From: Magnolia sinica | Taxonomy: Eukaryota > Streptophyta > Magnoliopsida > Magnoliales > Magnoliaceae | Length of the DNA stretch: 64,000 nt | Assembly (NCBI RefSeq): GCF_029962835.1 | Contig: NC_080582.1 | Location: 72,536,177-72,600,176, forward strand | Direction: 5' to 3' | In this document: positions 37,109 to 48,693 of the stretch, piece by piece | Position numbering within the stretch: position 1 is the stretch's first letter | Layout: each line of letters starts with the position of its first letter | The notes under the pieces: generated by a model | Databases searched by the model: none | Told to the model about the DNA's origin: nothing | The model's input: the letters and a program-made list of their open reading frames with translations, nothing else | Program-made: the position numbers and the translations under genes

Positions 37109-38500
37109 CTGTACTCTGAAACCAACACAAATATAACTGGGAAACAATATAAGGAATAAAAAAAATGAATTTACCATGGATGATATTACTAATATTACAT
37201 TTGTTTTACATGATAGAAAAGAAAACCAATAAACAATCAGCACTAAAAATGGAAATATGAAGAAAAATTGTGTTTTGATTTATATAACATGTTAAATTCA
37301 TTGGCATTTTGGTTTCCCTGGTGGTTCAAAAGAATTTATTTTGTACCATCCAACAAGTATTTTCTTGAATCAGTTCACCCTGATCATAACTAGCGGAAGG
37401 AATATACCTAATTCATATTCTACATTGGCAAGCTCAACAAAAAGAATTTTTTTTGTACAGACCAGCAGAAACCAGCAATCCTCATTTTATCCAAAGCTCA
37501 GCTGGACCACACACAGGAAAGAGTGGGGTAAGTTGTGGTGGTGGTGGCTGAAAACATAATGTATCGCTATTAATGGTACATGTGCCTATAGGTGATAAGT
37601 TCTCTTTCTTTTTTAATGCTATGCAATCTAACAGCTTAAATCCAAATAGGGAGGCCAGTGTGATTCACGAATAGGTGAGAAAAGACATCATACATACACA
37701 ACTTATCTTAAAACTTATCTTAAAACAGGCACAACATGTTTAGAACCAAAATAGGTAATATGTATCATTACGTGATCATGCTATATCCAATATCCAATTT
37801 GTTGGGCCACATCATTTGAGAAAAGATGATTTATTTATACAGGTTATCTGAAAGTCATGTGGGACCCGCTGGTTTGGAATTTAAATAGGTAAAGTGTGTG
37901 ATTATATACAAGCAGGTTACATCCATGTGAACAGGTTATACCATATGATTATATGAACAGGTTATCTAAATCATGGGTTGATCAATTGACAAGCCCACCA
38001 TGTCCAGTCGGCCAAAAATTAGGCCAGTTGGCCATCATGTGTATGGCACATGAAGAAACAAAAATTATAGCTTAAAAGGTTGACTAACAAATAGGCCCTA
38101 AAATGGATAGAGAGGTTGAAAATTCTCCATAAGAAATGCCATGTATCTCTTTTTAAAAAGCACACGAAGTTGGCTTATCTACAACCCGCATGCCAAGCGG
38201 CACGCTTGAGATGGGCCACATATCAAGTTGAGCCAAATGGTAATGTAAGATTATCCAAATGGGCCTTGAATCAAAATTGCTATTTAGGCCAATATATACC
38301 AAGTAAATTAATTCCATGAAAATATGTTAGCCAAACAAGAGAAACGGAAATTAAAACCAATTTGCAGGAAACTTTTCTGTGAAAACAAATGGCAAAAATA
38401 TCATTTGCTTCCACCCCATTTCTTGGAAATATCATTTCTAGGAAAACATTGTTTCTTCTTTTTTCATTCTACGGATCCAAACAGGCCCTTAAGGAGCTGT
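37109..38500. other. CACTA interior, no recognised gene
   Basis: Ordinary AT-rich sequence. It includes the first copy (37402-37528) of a direct repeat found again at 40787-40908. Near 38470-38490 'ggatccaaacaggcccttaa' looks like the end of a Tourist-type MITE, but I could not find the partner end. Confidence 0.4.
37402..37528 (+). repeat. Direct repeat copy 1 (partner 40787-40908)
   Basis: The 127-bp segment from 'atatacctaattca' to 'gaaagagtgggg' is about 90% identical by eye to 40787-40908, in the same orientation 3.4 kb away. Confidence 0.8.
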
Positions 38501-38939
38501 AATGGCTAGAGAGATGGCAATGAAGAAAAATATTAAGTTTGTTTAAGGTGGATGATCACCCACCCAAGATATCGATTTCTTCTTTCCTTTATTTATTCAT
38601 TTTCCCCCTTTTCTCCATTTTAACACCCTTATGTTATGGGTTTCTGAGAGGGCCATAACAAATTGGTATCAGAGCCATGGTTGATGAGATGCGCTTCAGA
38701 AATTAGAGATGGAGATGAGGCTGTTGCAGGAAGCTGTGGAGAACATGGGCAAGTCACAATGGAATAGCTTGCAACAATGGCAACTCATGTTCGTCAACAA
38801 GGAAAAGTTGGATTGGTTGCTGAATGAAGGGAATCCGGTCCATGATATGGAACATCACTTCTCAATGTTCATAGAATATTCCCAGCATGAAGCAAGCAAT
38901 TCAAGAATGTCAGATTCGGCTATTGATCAAAATGGGTAG
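38500..38939 (+). pseudogene. Relic of a tRNA-Met-primed LTR retrotransposon (LTR end, PBS, gag-like ORF)
   Basis: TGGTATCAGAGCC at 38664-38676 is the exact complement of the initiator tRNA-Met 3' end, the primer site of many plant copia and gypsy elements. It follows CATAACA, a plausible LTR end at 38660, by three bases. An open frame at 38709-38939 begins MEMRLLQEAVENMGKSQWNS and runs 76 residues to a stop. Its position, just after the primer site, fits the start of gag, but no diagnostic gag motif is visible. I found no second LTR or pol, so either the element is truncated or it is a miniature (TRIM-like) remnant. The 5' boundary is approximate. Confidence 0.6.
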
Positions 38940-40786
38940 CTAATGCTATCGATGGAAACATTGGAGCACCAATCGGGTAGATGAGACACCTTAAAAGAGA
39001 ATAATTGTTATTAAAAAAAAAAAAAACTTAAGATTGGTATTCACCATCCATTGATGGAATTTAGTAGAAGGTGAAATTTTTATGGAGACAAATTGTTTAT
39101 ATAAGGATTACTTGAAAACAAAGGATTTGAGAGAGGCAAAGAATAATATTAACACACCATTTGATTACCTATGTACATTGCTCCTTAGGCATGTCGAAAT
39201 TTATCCATTTTAGTTAAAGGTTAGTATGTCAACACAAGTGGATATATAACCGTTTTCTTTTTCATTCCATTTTTTGGAGTTGAAATCATAATAAACCTAA
39301 ACTTCCCATTCTCTAATTTTTTTGGTGTTTCCATTTCTTTGACTAAATTTTTTATAATCTTTTTAACAATTGAAACCCAGCTGAATGTAAACACCTGCCA
39401 TTAACTTCTTCTTTTTTTTCATATGGTGTTTTTTGAACTATGGGTACAACACCGTCAATCATGAGCCCAATAAGCAAATGGCATGCAAGGTAGTACATTA
39501 ACAAAGACAACCTACACATTAACTGACACCACCAGAATGACTCCAATACATTAGCAGGCTAAGAGTGGCAAGTCCATGTTCAGGTTGAATCCCTTCACAA
39601 AGAAAATCTCCAGTGGTCCTAACTCCTAGGTATGTGGGAGGCCAGAAGACAACAAAAAGCACACTGAACATGAAATCCAAGTTGATGACAAGGTTTATCT
39701 TCGGTTTCACACATATCAGCCATTGCTGGATGGTGTGACATGAGAACCTGGGCATTGTTGCCACGGCAGTTTCCAACTTCAACACATGAGAATAAGGGTT
39801 GTCTAAAGCAAGAGGAATGCCAAGTTTCACTTTAGGAAACCCCCCGCCCCCCAAAATTTTATTTTAATAACTGCATTAATCACGCAGCAAAGAATCAACA
39901 AATTCGAGTTTCAAAAATGTTAGCAAGCATAAACAGCTAAGAAGCAGGAGCACAAGCACAAAGCATGATTAGAAGTGGGAGCAGCGCATGATTAGAAGTG
40001 GGAGCAGCACCTGGTTAGACAGTTTGTGCAACTAAGCTTCCTTCCATCTTTCCTCTTTTTCTCCCTTTCCTTTCTTCTCCCTTTCAACACCCTGCACAAT
40101 GATACCCCAGAGGTTCTTAACAATATGATAGGCTCATTCAACCGAAAATGTTCAAACATCTGACGCTCAGCTCATGACAATATGATAGGCTCAATGAAAA
40201 CATCAATAACCTCTTCATTCACACTCAATGATCCGGCGAAAGCCTTCCAATCTGGGAGATTTTCATGAGTCAGTGATCCATGTCGTGCCCATGATAACAA
40301 CAGTTAGGATTGCTGAACCATTGGCTCCATAACTGAAAGTACAAATCGCCCAAATCACATGCTCACACAAATACATGTAGAAGAAAACATGATGACAATG
40401 CATTTGGCTTCAAATACCATGAATTGATAATGAAGCACCACATATTTGAAACATTTCTTAACACAGTAGAATGAGACTTTTCCGCTCCAACCAACACTTT
40501 GAATTGAGATAATAAATAGATGTTTCAAAACCATGGTTTTCCTGGCAGTTTCAGAGTGCAGACTTGCCTGGAGAATGAAGTGGGCACAACTCGCCCCAGC
40601 TCATTTCGTTTCCATCTGGTTTCATCCTGTCTTGGTTTGGTGGCACATTTTGCTGCCCACTGAAACTGAAACAACTAGGCCGAGTCAGCTCAGTTTCAGA
40701 TGATATTTAGAACCTTGGTTAAAACCACAGCTAAACCCAAACCCACTTTTGCTAGCAATTCACTCCAAACCAGTTCAACCTAGGGC
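38940..40786. other. CACTA interior, no recognised gene
   Basis: ORFs here, including a 111-residue one on the minus strand at 39519-39854, show no family motif I know. No repeat boundary was found. Confidence 0.4.
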
Positions 40787-40908
40787 ATATACCTAATTCA
40801 CATTCTACATTGGCAAGCTCAACAAAAAGAATTTATTTTGTACAGATTAGTAGCCAACAACCCTCATTTTATCCAAAGCTCAGCTGGACCACACAGGAAA
40901 GAGTGGGG
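40787..40908 (+). repeat. Direct repeat copy 2 (partner 37402-37528)
   Basis: Second copy of the approximately 125-bp segment ending in 'gaaagagtgggg', followed at once by a family A dispersed repeat (about 40909-41170). Confidence 0.8.
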
Positions 40909-41522
40909 ATTATGACATCCACCGTTGAGACTTTCGTAGGGCCCAATGATGTTTATTTATCACCCAACTTGTTCATAACATGACACAGACAGGAAAACAC
41001 AAATATCAGCTTGATTCGAAACCTTTATCGCCTCTAAGAAGTTTTCAACGGTGGGTCTTCGATTCCCACTGTTTCTGTGGTGGGCCCACTTGAGCATGGA
41101 TATGCTTCCCATTTAGGCTCATGCCATAAAATGAGTTGAAAAATAGATGGCACACGGATAAGACACACACAGTGCAATGGCCCCATAGAGTTTACTCGCA
41201 TGCTTGAGTTGCAAAGTATGCAATCCACCTTCTCCCGCAGAGACATTTCATCAAACACATGTTGTGCACACCTTAAACATTCACAACAAACGATGAATGG
41301 CAAGACTATTCTATGTCTACATCCATTGTATACATGGTATACATCTATAGCAACCCAGGCCATCTAGATCATTGGTCCCATTGTTTACCAGACATGGCCA
41401 ACGAACCCCCACTGCGGATTTACAAATCTGAAAATTAAAAACCTAAATAGAGAAATGAGAGAGCTCGGGCAAGTGCAGATGTTGAGCCGGGTTGAGACGA
41501 GCTCGGGCGAGTGGCCAAGTGA

Positions 41523-41525
<3 letters not shown>

Positions 41526-41577
<52 letters not shown>
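41526..41577. repeat. (GA)n microsatellite
   Basis: Uninterrupted GA run. A second GA run is at 41710-41748. Together they create long Arg/Glu-rich pseudo-ORFs in all frames. Confidence 0.9.
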
Positions 41578-41581
<4 letters not shown>

Positions 41582-41706
41582 GGGTGGGAAGAAGCTGGGA
41601 CTCACGCGGGTCTGGGACCGGGACGGAGAGAGAGAGGGAGTGGTGCGGGTCTGGGAGAGAGACCGGGATGGCGAGAGAGAGGGAGAGATCGGGAGAGACC
41701 GGGACG

Positions 41707-41751
<45 letters not shown>

Positions 41752-41843
41752 TGGGCAGGTGGAATGTTGAAATGGGTAAGGGAGGGTCATTGGGAGCGCG
41801 GCTCTATTTTGAGCGCGCGCCCAAATTTGGGTTGGGGGGACCG

Positions 41844-42309
41844 TGGCTGGTGGTCGATGCTTTGTGGGCCCCACCATGATGTAAATGTTTCATCCATTCA
41901 GTTCATCCATTTTTAAAGATCATTTTAGTGCTTGATGCAAAAAATGATAGGGATATAAATCCTAGGTGGGCCACACCAAAGGACAAAATTAATGAATGGA
42001 TATTTACAATTAAAATCCTCCTAAGGCCCACTGTACTGTTTATTTGACATCCAATCTGTTTATTTGGTCATAAAGACCCAGATGAAGGGAAAAAAAATAT
42101 CAACTTGATCAAAAACTATTATGGCCCCCAAAACATTTTTAATGGTCAAAATTTGTTCAACACTATTTCCTGTAATGTGGTCCACTTGAGATTGAGATAT
42201 AACTCATCTTTTTTATCATCTCATAAAATGATATATATAAAAATAGATGGACGGCATGGATGATACACATACATCATGGTGAGCCCCACAGAGCACCGAC
42301 CACCAGCCA
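41844..42309. mobile_element. 466-bp terminal-inverted-repeat element (family A)
   Basis: The left end TGGCTGGTGGTCGATGCTTT continues GTGGGCCCCACCATGATGTA. The right end is its near-perfect reverse complement, giving inverted repeats of about 40 bp. The interior contains the same phrases as the diverged dispersed repeats at 0.4-0.8, 40.9, 42.5-42.9 and 53.6 kb. No transposase is encoded. I could not see an unambiguous target duplication, so the superfamily is open; a Mutator-like or hAT MITE is possible. Confidence 0.7.
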
Positions 42310-42519
42310 TTGGCCGGTGTCAGGGGGAGTAGCCAATTTGTTCCCCACCATAGCAAATACATGTGATTTAATCTCCATGTTTCCTACCGTATGGTCCACT
42401 TTAGCCTTCGATCTAGACGATTTTTGGTTTCATGCCCTATAATAATATTTTAAAATATATAGACGGCTTAGATAAGACATATTTTTAGGCCCTATAGGGC
42501 CCCTTATACCCTAAGCATC

Positions 42520-43470
42520 CTGTGGGGCCCGCTATGATTTATTCATTTTATCCACTCCATCCATCCATTTACATATAATTTTATTATGTAAGGTCAAAAT
42601 TGAAGCCTATAAAAATCTGAAGTGGACCACATCATAGGAAACAGTATAAATTGAATGTCTACCATTGAAAATTTTTGGGAGGCCACAAAAGTTTTGGATC
42701 AAGTTGATATTTTAGTTTTCCCTTCATCCATGTATTTGTGATCTATTGAACAGGTTGGATGACAAATCAAAATCACTGTAGGCCATAGGAAGATTTCAAT
42801 GATGGAAATCATTATTCCCACTGTTTCCGTGGTATGGTCCACTTGAGCTTTAGATATACTTTAATTGTGGACTCAATCACTAAGGGCCTGTTTGGATGGG
42901 TGGATTGGAAGGGATTGAATGGTTTTAGGGTGGATGGCATGGATTTCAAGGTAATGATGGTGTTGTCAATGGATTGTCTTAAGATCCATGGAATTGTTAT
43001 ATTCCCTCGGATTGCTATATCAAGTCTGTTTGGCACACTCGGCCAATCCCAGGATTAAACCTTCCCATCCCTTCCAATCCCTCGAACCAAACATGTCCCA
43101 GGCAAATTTGACCAGATTAGGGTGGATTGGATGGGATTTAAAGGTAATGATGGTGTTGTCAGTGGATTGTCTTAAGATCATGGGATTGCTATATATCCCA
43201 AGATCAGATCACCTAGTTTGTTTGGCATGCCCGGCCAATCTATAGGGATTTAACTTCCAATCCCTTCCAATCTACTTGTCCAAACGGGCCCTAAAATGAT
43301 ATGGAAAAATGGATTGACGATGTGGATATCATAAACCGTGACTTTGGGCCACAAGCTTAAAAATAAAGTCAATCCATGACTTCGGTGGGCCACACCACAT
43401 ACTATAGTTGAGAGGGTTACCCTCCCATTAAAACATTCATAATCATTTATTGGGCCCACCTAGATGTGGT
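42520..43470. repeat. Second family A copy, interrupted by a Tourist MITE
   Basis: Phrases 'ctgtggggcccgctatgat', 'ctaccattgaaaatttttgg' and 'ttccgtggtatggtccactt' match the 466-bp element. The copy continues after the MITE with 'aaaatgatatggaaaaatgg'. Its right end is indistinct. Confidence 0.6.
42881..43294. mobile_element. Tourist-like (PIF/Harbinger) MITE, internally dimeric
   Basis: The element is 42884-43291, beginning GGGCCTGTTTGGATGGGTGG and ending CTTGTCCAAACGGGCCC, flanked by TAA on both sides (42881-42883, 43292-43294). These are the TIR and target type of Tourist MITEs. Inside, 'aaggtaatgatggtgttgtc' and the following 110 bp occur twice (from about 42948 and 43141), and a degraded end CCAAACATGTCCC sits at about 43078-43090. 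This suggests two monomers joined head to tail. Confidence 0.85.
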
Positions 43471-44560
43471 TCATAGATCCAGCCCATTCATTATATACAT
43501 GTGTCCTACTTAGATGAGGAGTCAGCCCGAGTTTCACACACATCCAAAACTCATGTGGGCCCCACCAATTGAATGCTTTTATATGTTTTAGGGATGTCTT
43601 CACATAGTTTTAGATGCTATGGCTCACCTGAGTTTTGTATATGACTAATTTTTGGACTTAAATGGGACACATCAAATGCATGGTGTTGATGTTCTACATA
43701 CATCATGGTGGGGCGCACACAGATTAACCTCGCATGGGAAGTTCCCAAGAGGTGATCTTATAGTACCATTTCACTATTTAAATAACTCCTTCATGGGTGT
43801 TACTCTAACCGTGTATGGCCCACCTTGATATATTTTATGTATATCGATATCGTCCATATATTTTTCCATCATATATTTAGGATGTGATTTCGAATATAAG
43901 AACTCAATAATCTCAGGTGGGTCATGAAATTACTCTTATGATGATTTTTTCACCTTTGGATTTTGCTATTTTGATGAGGCTGTATGTTAAATTCTAGGGG
44001 TTGTAGGGCTTGATTTTGTTTTCTTATTAAAGATTGTTCGATTCTACTAGTGGTGTTTGGAAGCTAACCTCTGATATTAATTTGATTCCATTTGGAAAAA
44101 ATTCTGTCTGTGTCAATGTCTTGTGTTTCTGCAAGTTCTAGGGTTTCTAGTGAGACTTATGTGTTGTGTTTTACTATTTTAGAGTCCTTAGAGCTAATAT
44201 GTGGAGTCCAACTGTGGATGGGTGTAGAGCTGGGAATGCCTTTCATGGAACAATCTCTGCCACCTGATTGACTTGGTACGATTGGATGGATGTTGGTCGT
44301 CTTTTTTTTTTTTTTCTTTTTTTGAGATTCCATTTGGCGTAATTAACTATATTCCAGTTCCTTTTTAATTAACAAGCAGCTTAAATTATATCTAAGCTGT
44401 GCAAGTTTACATCTCATTGCTTTGGAGACGAGTTAATAGCCGAAAAATGATAACATGAGAATGGCTTATACTAATGTATGCATTTGGTACCAATTCTTAA
44501 TGTTGGCAACACCTGACATACCTGTACCCTCTCCAAAGGTCACATTGATTTGATGATCTT
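43295..44560. other. CACTA interior, no recognised gene
   Basis: Spacer with 'gtgggccccacc' phrases and no long ORF. From about 44560 to 44990 there is a diverged direct duplication of roughly 220 bp (shared 'accattttctttttgac' and 'acatctattc' type phrases). Confidence 0.45.
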
Positions 44561-45009
44561 AACTGTCTGAAATTGCCGCTGGATTAATTTGGACCATTTT
44601 CTTTTTGACTATCCCGAGGAACATTGACTTGTACTATTCTTTTTAAACATCTATATGCTTCACTTGTGTCACTGGATCTTAACCCTCTCCTTTGGTCTGC
44701 ACTTGTGTTGAAGGGCACATCTATTCTGTTGGGTAGAACACTTATTTTAATACACAATGATTGGATAATCTCAACCATCTAATATTACCGTTGAATTTAA
44801 ACCATTTTCTTTTTTACCAAGGTATTGAGGAACTTTGATTTGTACTCTACTTTCTTTAAACATGTATATATATATTTTTAACCTCGAGTTAACACTCTTC
44901 TTCTTCTTTTTCTTTTTCTTTTTTCTTTCATGTTTATATGTTTTTAATCTCTCCTTGTGTATTGTAGGCCACATCCATTCAATTTGGTATAGATCCCTTT
45001 TTTTTTCGA

Positions 45010-45198
45010 TTTTTCTTGTCAAAATACAAAATCTAGTTTTCTTTTTTAAAATATATATTTTTTTACATTTTTTCAACTTTTTCACAATTTTGTTCAATTT
45101 CTTTTTTTTTTTTTGAAAATATCATTTTTTAATCTCACTTTTGTTATATAACTTTTTAATTTTTGTTGTCAAAATACAAAATCTAGTTTTCTTTTTTA

Positions 45199-45243
<45 letters not shown>

Positions 45244-46190
45244 ATTTACAATTTACAATTTGTCAATTTTTTCACAATTTTGTTTAATTTTTTGAATTTT
45301 CTTTTTCAAAATATCGTTTTTTAAATATCACTTTTGTTATATAACTTTTTAATTTTTCTTGTCAAAATACAAAATCTAGTTTTCTTTTTTAAAATATATA
45401 TATTTTTTTTACAATTTGTCAATTTTTTCACAATTTTATTTAATTTATTAAATTTTCTTTTTCAAATTTCATTTTTGTTATATAACTTTTTAATTTTTCT
45501 TTTCAAAATACAAAATCTAGTTTTCTTTTTTAAAATATATATTTTTTTTTTTACAATTTGTCAATCTTTCACAATTTTGTTTAATTTATTAAATTTTCTT
45601 TTCCAAAATATCATTTTTTAAATATCATTTTTGTTATATAACTTTTTAATTTTTCTTTTCAAAATACAAAATCTAGTTTTTTTTTTTTTTTAAATATATT
45701 TTTTTTTTTTACAATTTGTCAATTTTTTCACAATTTTGTTTAATTTTTTAAATTTTCTTTTTCAAAATATCATTTTTTAAATATCACTTTTGTTATACAA
45801 CTTTTTAATTTTTCTTTTCAAAATACAAAGTCTAGTTTTTTTAAATATCTTTTTTAAAAAATATATATGTTTTCCAATTTGACAATTTTTTTACAATTTT
45901 GTTTAATTTTTAAAATTTTCTTTTTCAAAATATCATTTTTTAAATATCACTTTTGTTATACAATTTTTTAATTTTTCTTTTCAAAATACAAAATCTAGTT
46001 TTCTTTTTTAAAATATATATTTTTTTGCAATTTGACAATTTTTTTACAATTTTGTTTAATTTTTTAAATTTTCTTTGTCAAAATATCATTTTCTTATCGA
46101 TTTTTTTTTTCAAAATTATCAACATTATTATTAAAAGTTCTTAATTTTTATTTCAAAATCTAGATTTTTATAAAATTACATTTTTTTTCA
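45010..46190. repeat. T-rich tandem array, about 7 units of roughly 150-190 bp
   Basis: The phrase AAAATACAAAATCTAGTTTT recurs near 45020, 45170, 45363, 45505, 45660, 45818 and 45984, each time followed by T-runs, 'acaatttgtcaatttttt' and 'aaatatcacttttgttatat'. The array stops about 100 bp before the right subterminal palindromes. Phe-rich ORFs here are by-products. Confidence 0.85.
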
Positions 46191-46298
46191 AAATATAAAT
46201 TTTTTTCTTCAACATTGTTAGTTATTTTAAAAAGTTTTTAAACCTTTTTTATTTCGAAATTCATAATTTATATTATTCTTAATGTTTGACTTGAGCAT

Positions 46299-46955
46299 TA
46301 GAGACGGTTTAGGACCGTCTCTAATGCAGATGGTCCTTAACAGTCTCGAATAACCATAATAAGACGGGTAAGGACCGTCTCTAACAGAGACGGTCATTGA
46401 CAATCTCCAATAGAGACTGCTAAGGACCGTCCCTAATCCAGCCTATCTTTTACTCACTTCCAACACTAATAAAAGACGGCTGATGACCGTCTATAATTGA
46501 GACGGTTAATGACAGTCTCAGATTACCAGTACGAGACGGCTGATGACCATCTCTAATAGAGACGGTCCTTGACAGTCTCAAATAGAGATAGCTAAGAACC
46601 GTCCCTAATACAGACGCTCTTTGACAGTCCCAAATTACAGGAAAAGACGGCCAACGACCGTCTCTATTAGAGACGGTCCTTGACAGTCTCAAATTACCAG
46701 TAAGAGACGGTCAATGACCGTCTCAAATTCCACCATTTAAGACGGTCAGCGACCGTCTCTTATTCCCGATGTGGCTCTGGTCTTAACGACGGTTTTTGAC
46801 CGTCTTAAATGATTTTTCAACAATAAAATTTTTAGGACAATAATAAGGACGGTCAAGGGCCGTCTAAAAATTTAGAGACTGTTTACAGCCGTCTCTAAAG
46901 TGTCTTTAAACCAAGCAATTTTAGAGACGGTCCAGAACCGTCTCTAAATCCGTCA
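46299..46955. repeat. Right subterminal palindrome array of the CACTA element
   Basis: More than fifteen copies of units such as GAGACGGTCAATGACCGTCTC, with GAGACGG arms where the left array mostly has GGACGG. The array reaches to within about 30 bp of the terminal inverted repeat. Confidence 0.88.
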
Positions 46956-46983
46956 TTTTTTTTCCATTTTTCACGTAGTGAAG

Positions 46984-48693
46984 GGGTAAGGTTGGGGAGA
47001 TCAGGGCAAGTGATCCTTGGACTGCAGGGCTTGTGTGAGGTTAGGAATGAACAGGAGGCTGGGTACAGGGAACTACAGGGGGTTGCTGGGAGTTGTGACC
47101 AACCGGAGGTAGGCCGGGGGGCTAAGGGTTACTGGGAGCAATGGTAGGATGTGGGCAGAGGGAAGGATGTAGGCAGAGGGCTAGGCAGGCTAAGGGCATT
47201 AGAGTAGGGGGCAGGGCATTGAGGTTTGGGCCAATAGGACAGTCAGGAGGGGGAGGGGGTTGTTCTAGGGAGGGAGGAGCCTGACTGGCCTGCACTGAAG
47301 CAGGGGCCGAGATCAACGCGATGGTTGAGACCAGAGCCAGATCGCTAGGTAAGGGAGACAGAGAATGAGGGGCTAGGTATGGCTGGTGAAACGCTTTCTC
47401 CACCCACTGCCTGGTAGATTCTCTGCCGGTTCTAGTTGAGTCGAGGGCTAGGGACATCAGATTTGCAGGCAAGTCCGGGATTTCAATGAACGGGAGAATC
47501 GTGAAGGATTTCCCGTCAACAACAAGGCCTCTAGCTTTCTAGGTGTCTGCCTCGGAGCGAAGATGGACCCTGACTCTAGCAGCGATCTAGCTAATGCCAA
47601 TGGCTAAGAATGTGTTGATTTTCATAACATCACCAAAGGTGTTCCCGAGAGCAGAGAACACTGAGAGGAGCCAAGCATGGGGCGGGATCCCTAAAAATCG
47701 AATCCAGACACCCTGGTGTGCCTGTGCGAGGGCAGGGGACCAAACTTCCACCTTATCCAGCCCCATCCTGGATTGCAGGACAGCATCAGAGAAGAAGAAG
47801 ATCAGTTCCATCCTAGTCCTGAAGACCAGGAGAAACTGATCCTCCCCTATGCGAATGATATCTATGGCAGAAGAAATATACCTGGATTCCTTTGAGGCAT
47901 TTGGACAAATGGCTGATGGAGGTGTCGCAGTTGGAAGCGTATCCAACGAGGGCGAGGCTCACCTCCTTCAGCTTCAGACGGACCTCGTTCATGTTTGCAA
48001 ACACCATAAGCGGAGATGCACGGGAGGGAGGAGCGGCGCTAACTGGCTTAGGGGTAGAACTAGCAGGCTCCATTGCAACCTCAATGAAGGAGTGGCGTGA
48101 ATGAGGGGGAGGATCTGGAGGTCTCCCTGGGGGGTATGAGGCTTCACCAGAGTTGGAGAAGGGATAAGAGGAGAAAATCTGGATTTGGCCCAAGCAATAC
48201 CCCAGACTCTGTCGTCTACCATCTTACCATTGAGGACACCCATGGCTGCTCGCACGTCGTCTTCATACAGGAAATAGATGAATGCGTAGTTATGGGGTTT
48301 CTTGAGGGAATGGTTCCACGGCATATGGACATCGATGATTTTCCCAAATCGTCCAAAAATCCTCTCGAGGTCTTCCTTAGAGGTGTCTCTGGAGGTGTTA
48401 TTGAGAAATAGAGAGAAGCAGCTGGACGGTGCTGACCTCTGATGTCTGTGGCGTAGCTCCTTCCATGGCGCGAGGTTGGAGGGGTAGGGTGGGCTGGGAG
48501 GGAATGTAGGGTTGGGTGTGGTTTGGAGGGTGGGGTATGGCAGTGGGATGATTAGGCTGCCGGAGCTGGATGGATTTTGGGGGTTAGGTAGCAAAGGGTT
48601 CGGATTAACGGGTGAGGGAGGATGGGTTTGCAGACGGAGGTGAGAGGGAAGGGAAGGGTTAGGGTTTGGATTTGGGGGGAGCTCAGGACGCAT
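46984..48693 (-). pseudogene. LINE-1 ORF1, 5' portion: RRM and DUF4283-like domains
   Basis: ORF1 protein binds LINE RNA. The start is the ATG at 48693 (MRPELPPNPNPNPSLPSHLR), followed by a Pro-rich leader. An RRM follows: FSLFLNNTSRDTSKEDLERI, FGRFGKIIDVHMPW, then HNYAFIYFLYEDDVRAAMGV as the RNP1-like strand and VWGIAWAKSRF at its end. After frame changes comes a DUF4283-like segment (47587-47946): DQFLLVFRTRMELIFFFSDA and GVWIRFLGIPPHAWLLSVFS. Then STRQWVEKAFHQP, shared with LINE-2, precedes a Pro-rich tail (47122-47472). An RRM ahead of DUF4283 defines the BNR-type plant L1 subclade. The reading frame is broken at least twice. Confidence 0.85.

Larger units (their letters stand above)
28642..46983. 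mobile_element. CACTA (En/Spm-type) DNA transposon, 18.3 kb, no recognisable transposase
   Basis: The element is 28645-46980. It begins CACTACGCCAAAACTG and ends CATTTTTCACGTAGTG, whose complement is CACTACGTGAAAAATG. The terminal CACTACG is perfect in both inverted repeats and the rest is partly matched. A 3-bp target duplication AAG flanks it (28642-28644 and 46981-46983), the size made by CACTA transposases. Both ends carry many GACGGTC/GACCGTC palindromes, the subterminal binding-site arrays expected of this superfamily. I recognise no TNP2-type transposase or TnpA-like gene, so it looks non-autonomous and enlarged by arrays and nested insertions. LINE-1 sequence continues directly on both sides. 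Confidence 0.92.

Noticed and set aside
41455-41916. Long Arg/Glu-rich ORFs on both strands
   Set aside because: They are generated by (GA)n microsatellites open in several frames.
44835-46144. Phe/Leu/Ile-rich ORFs resembling membrane proteins
   Set aside because: They come from poly-T tracts in the tandem array, and the hydrophobicity is a composition effect.
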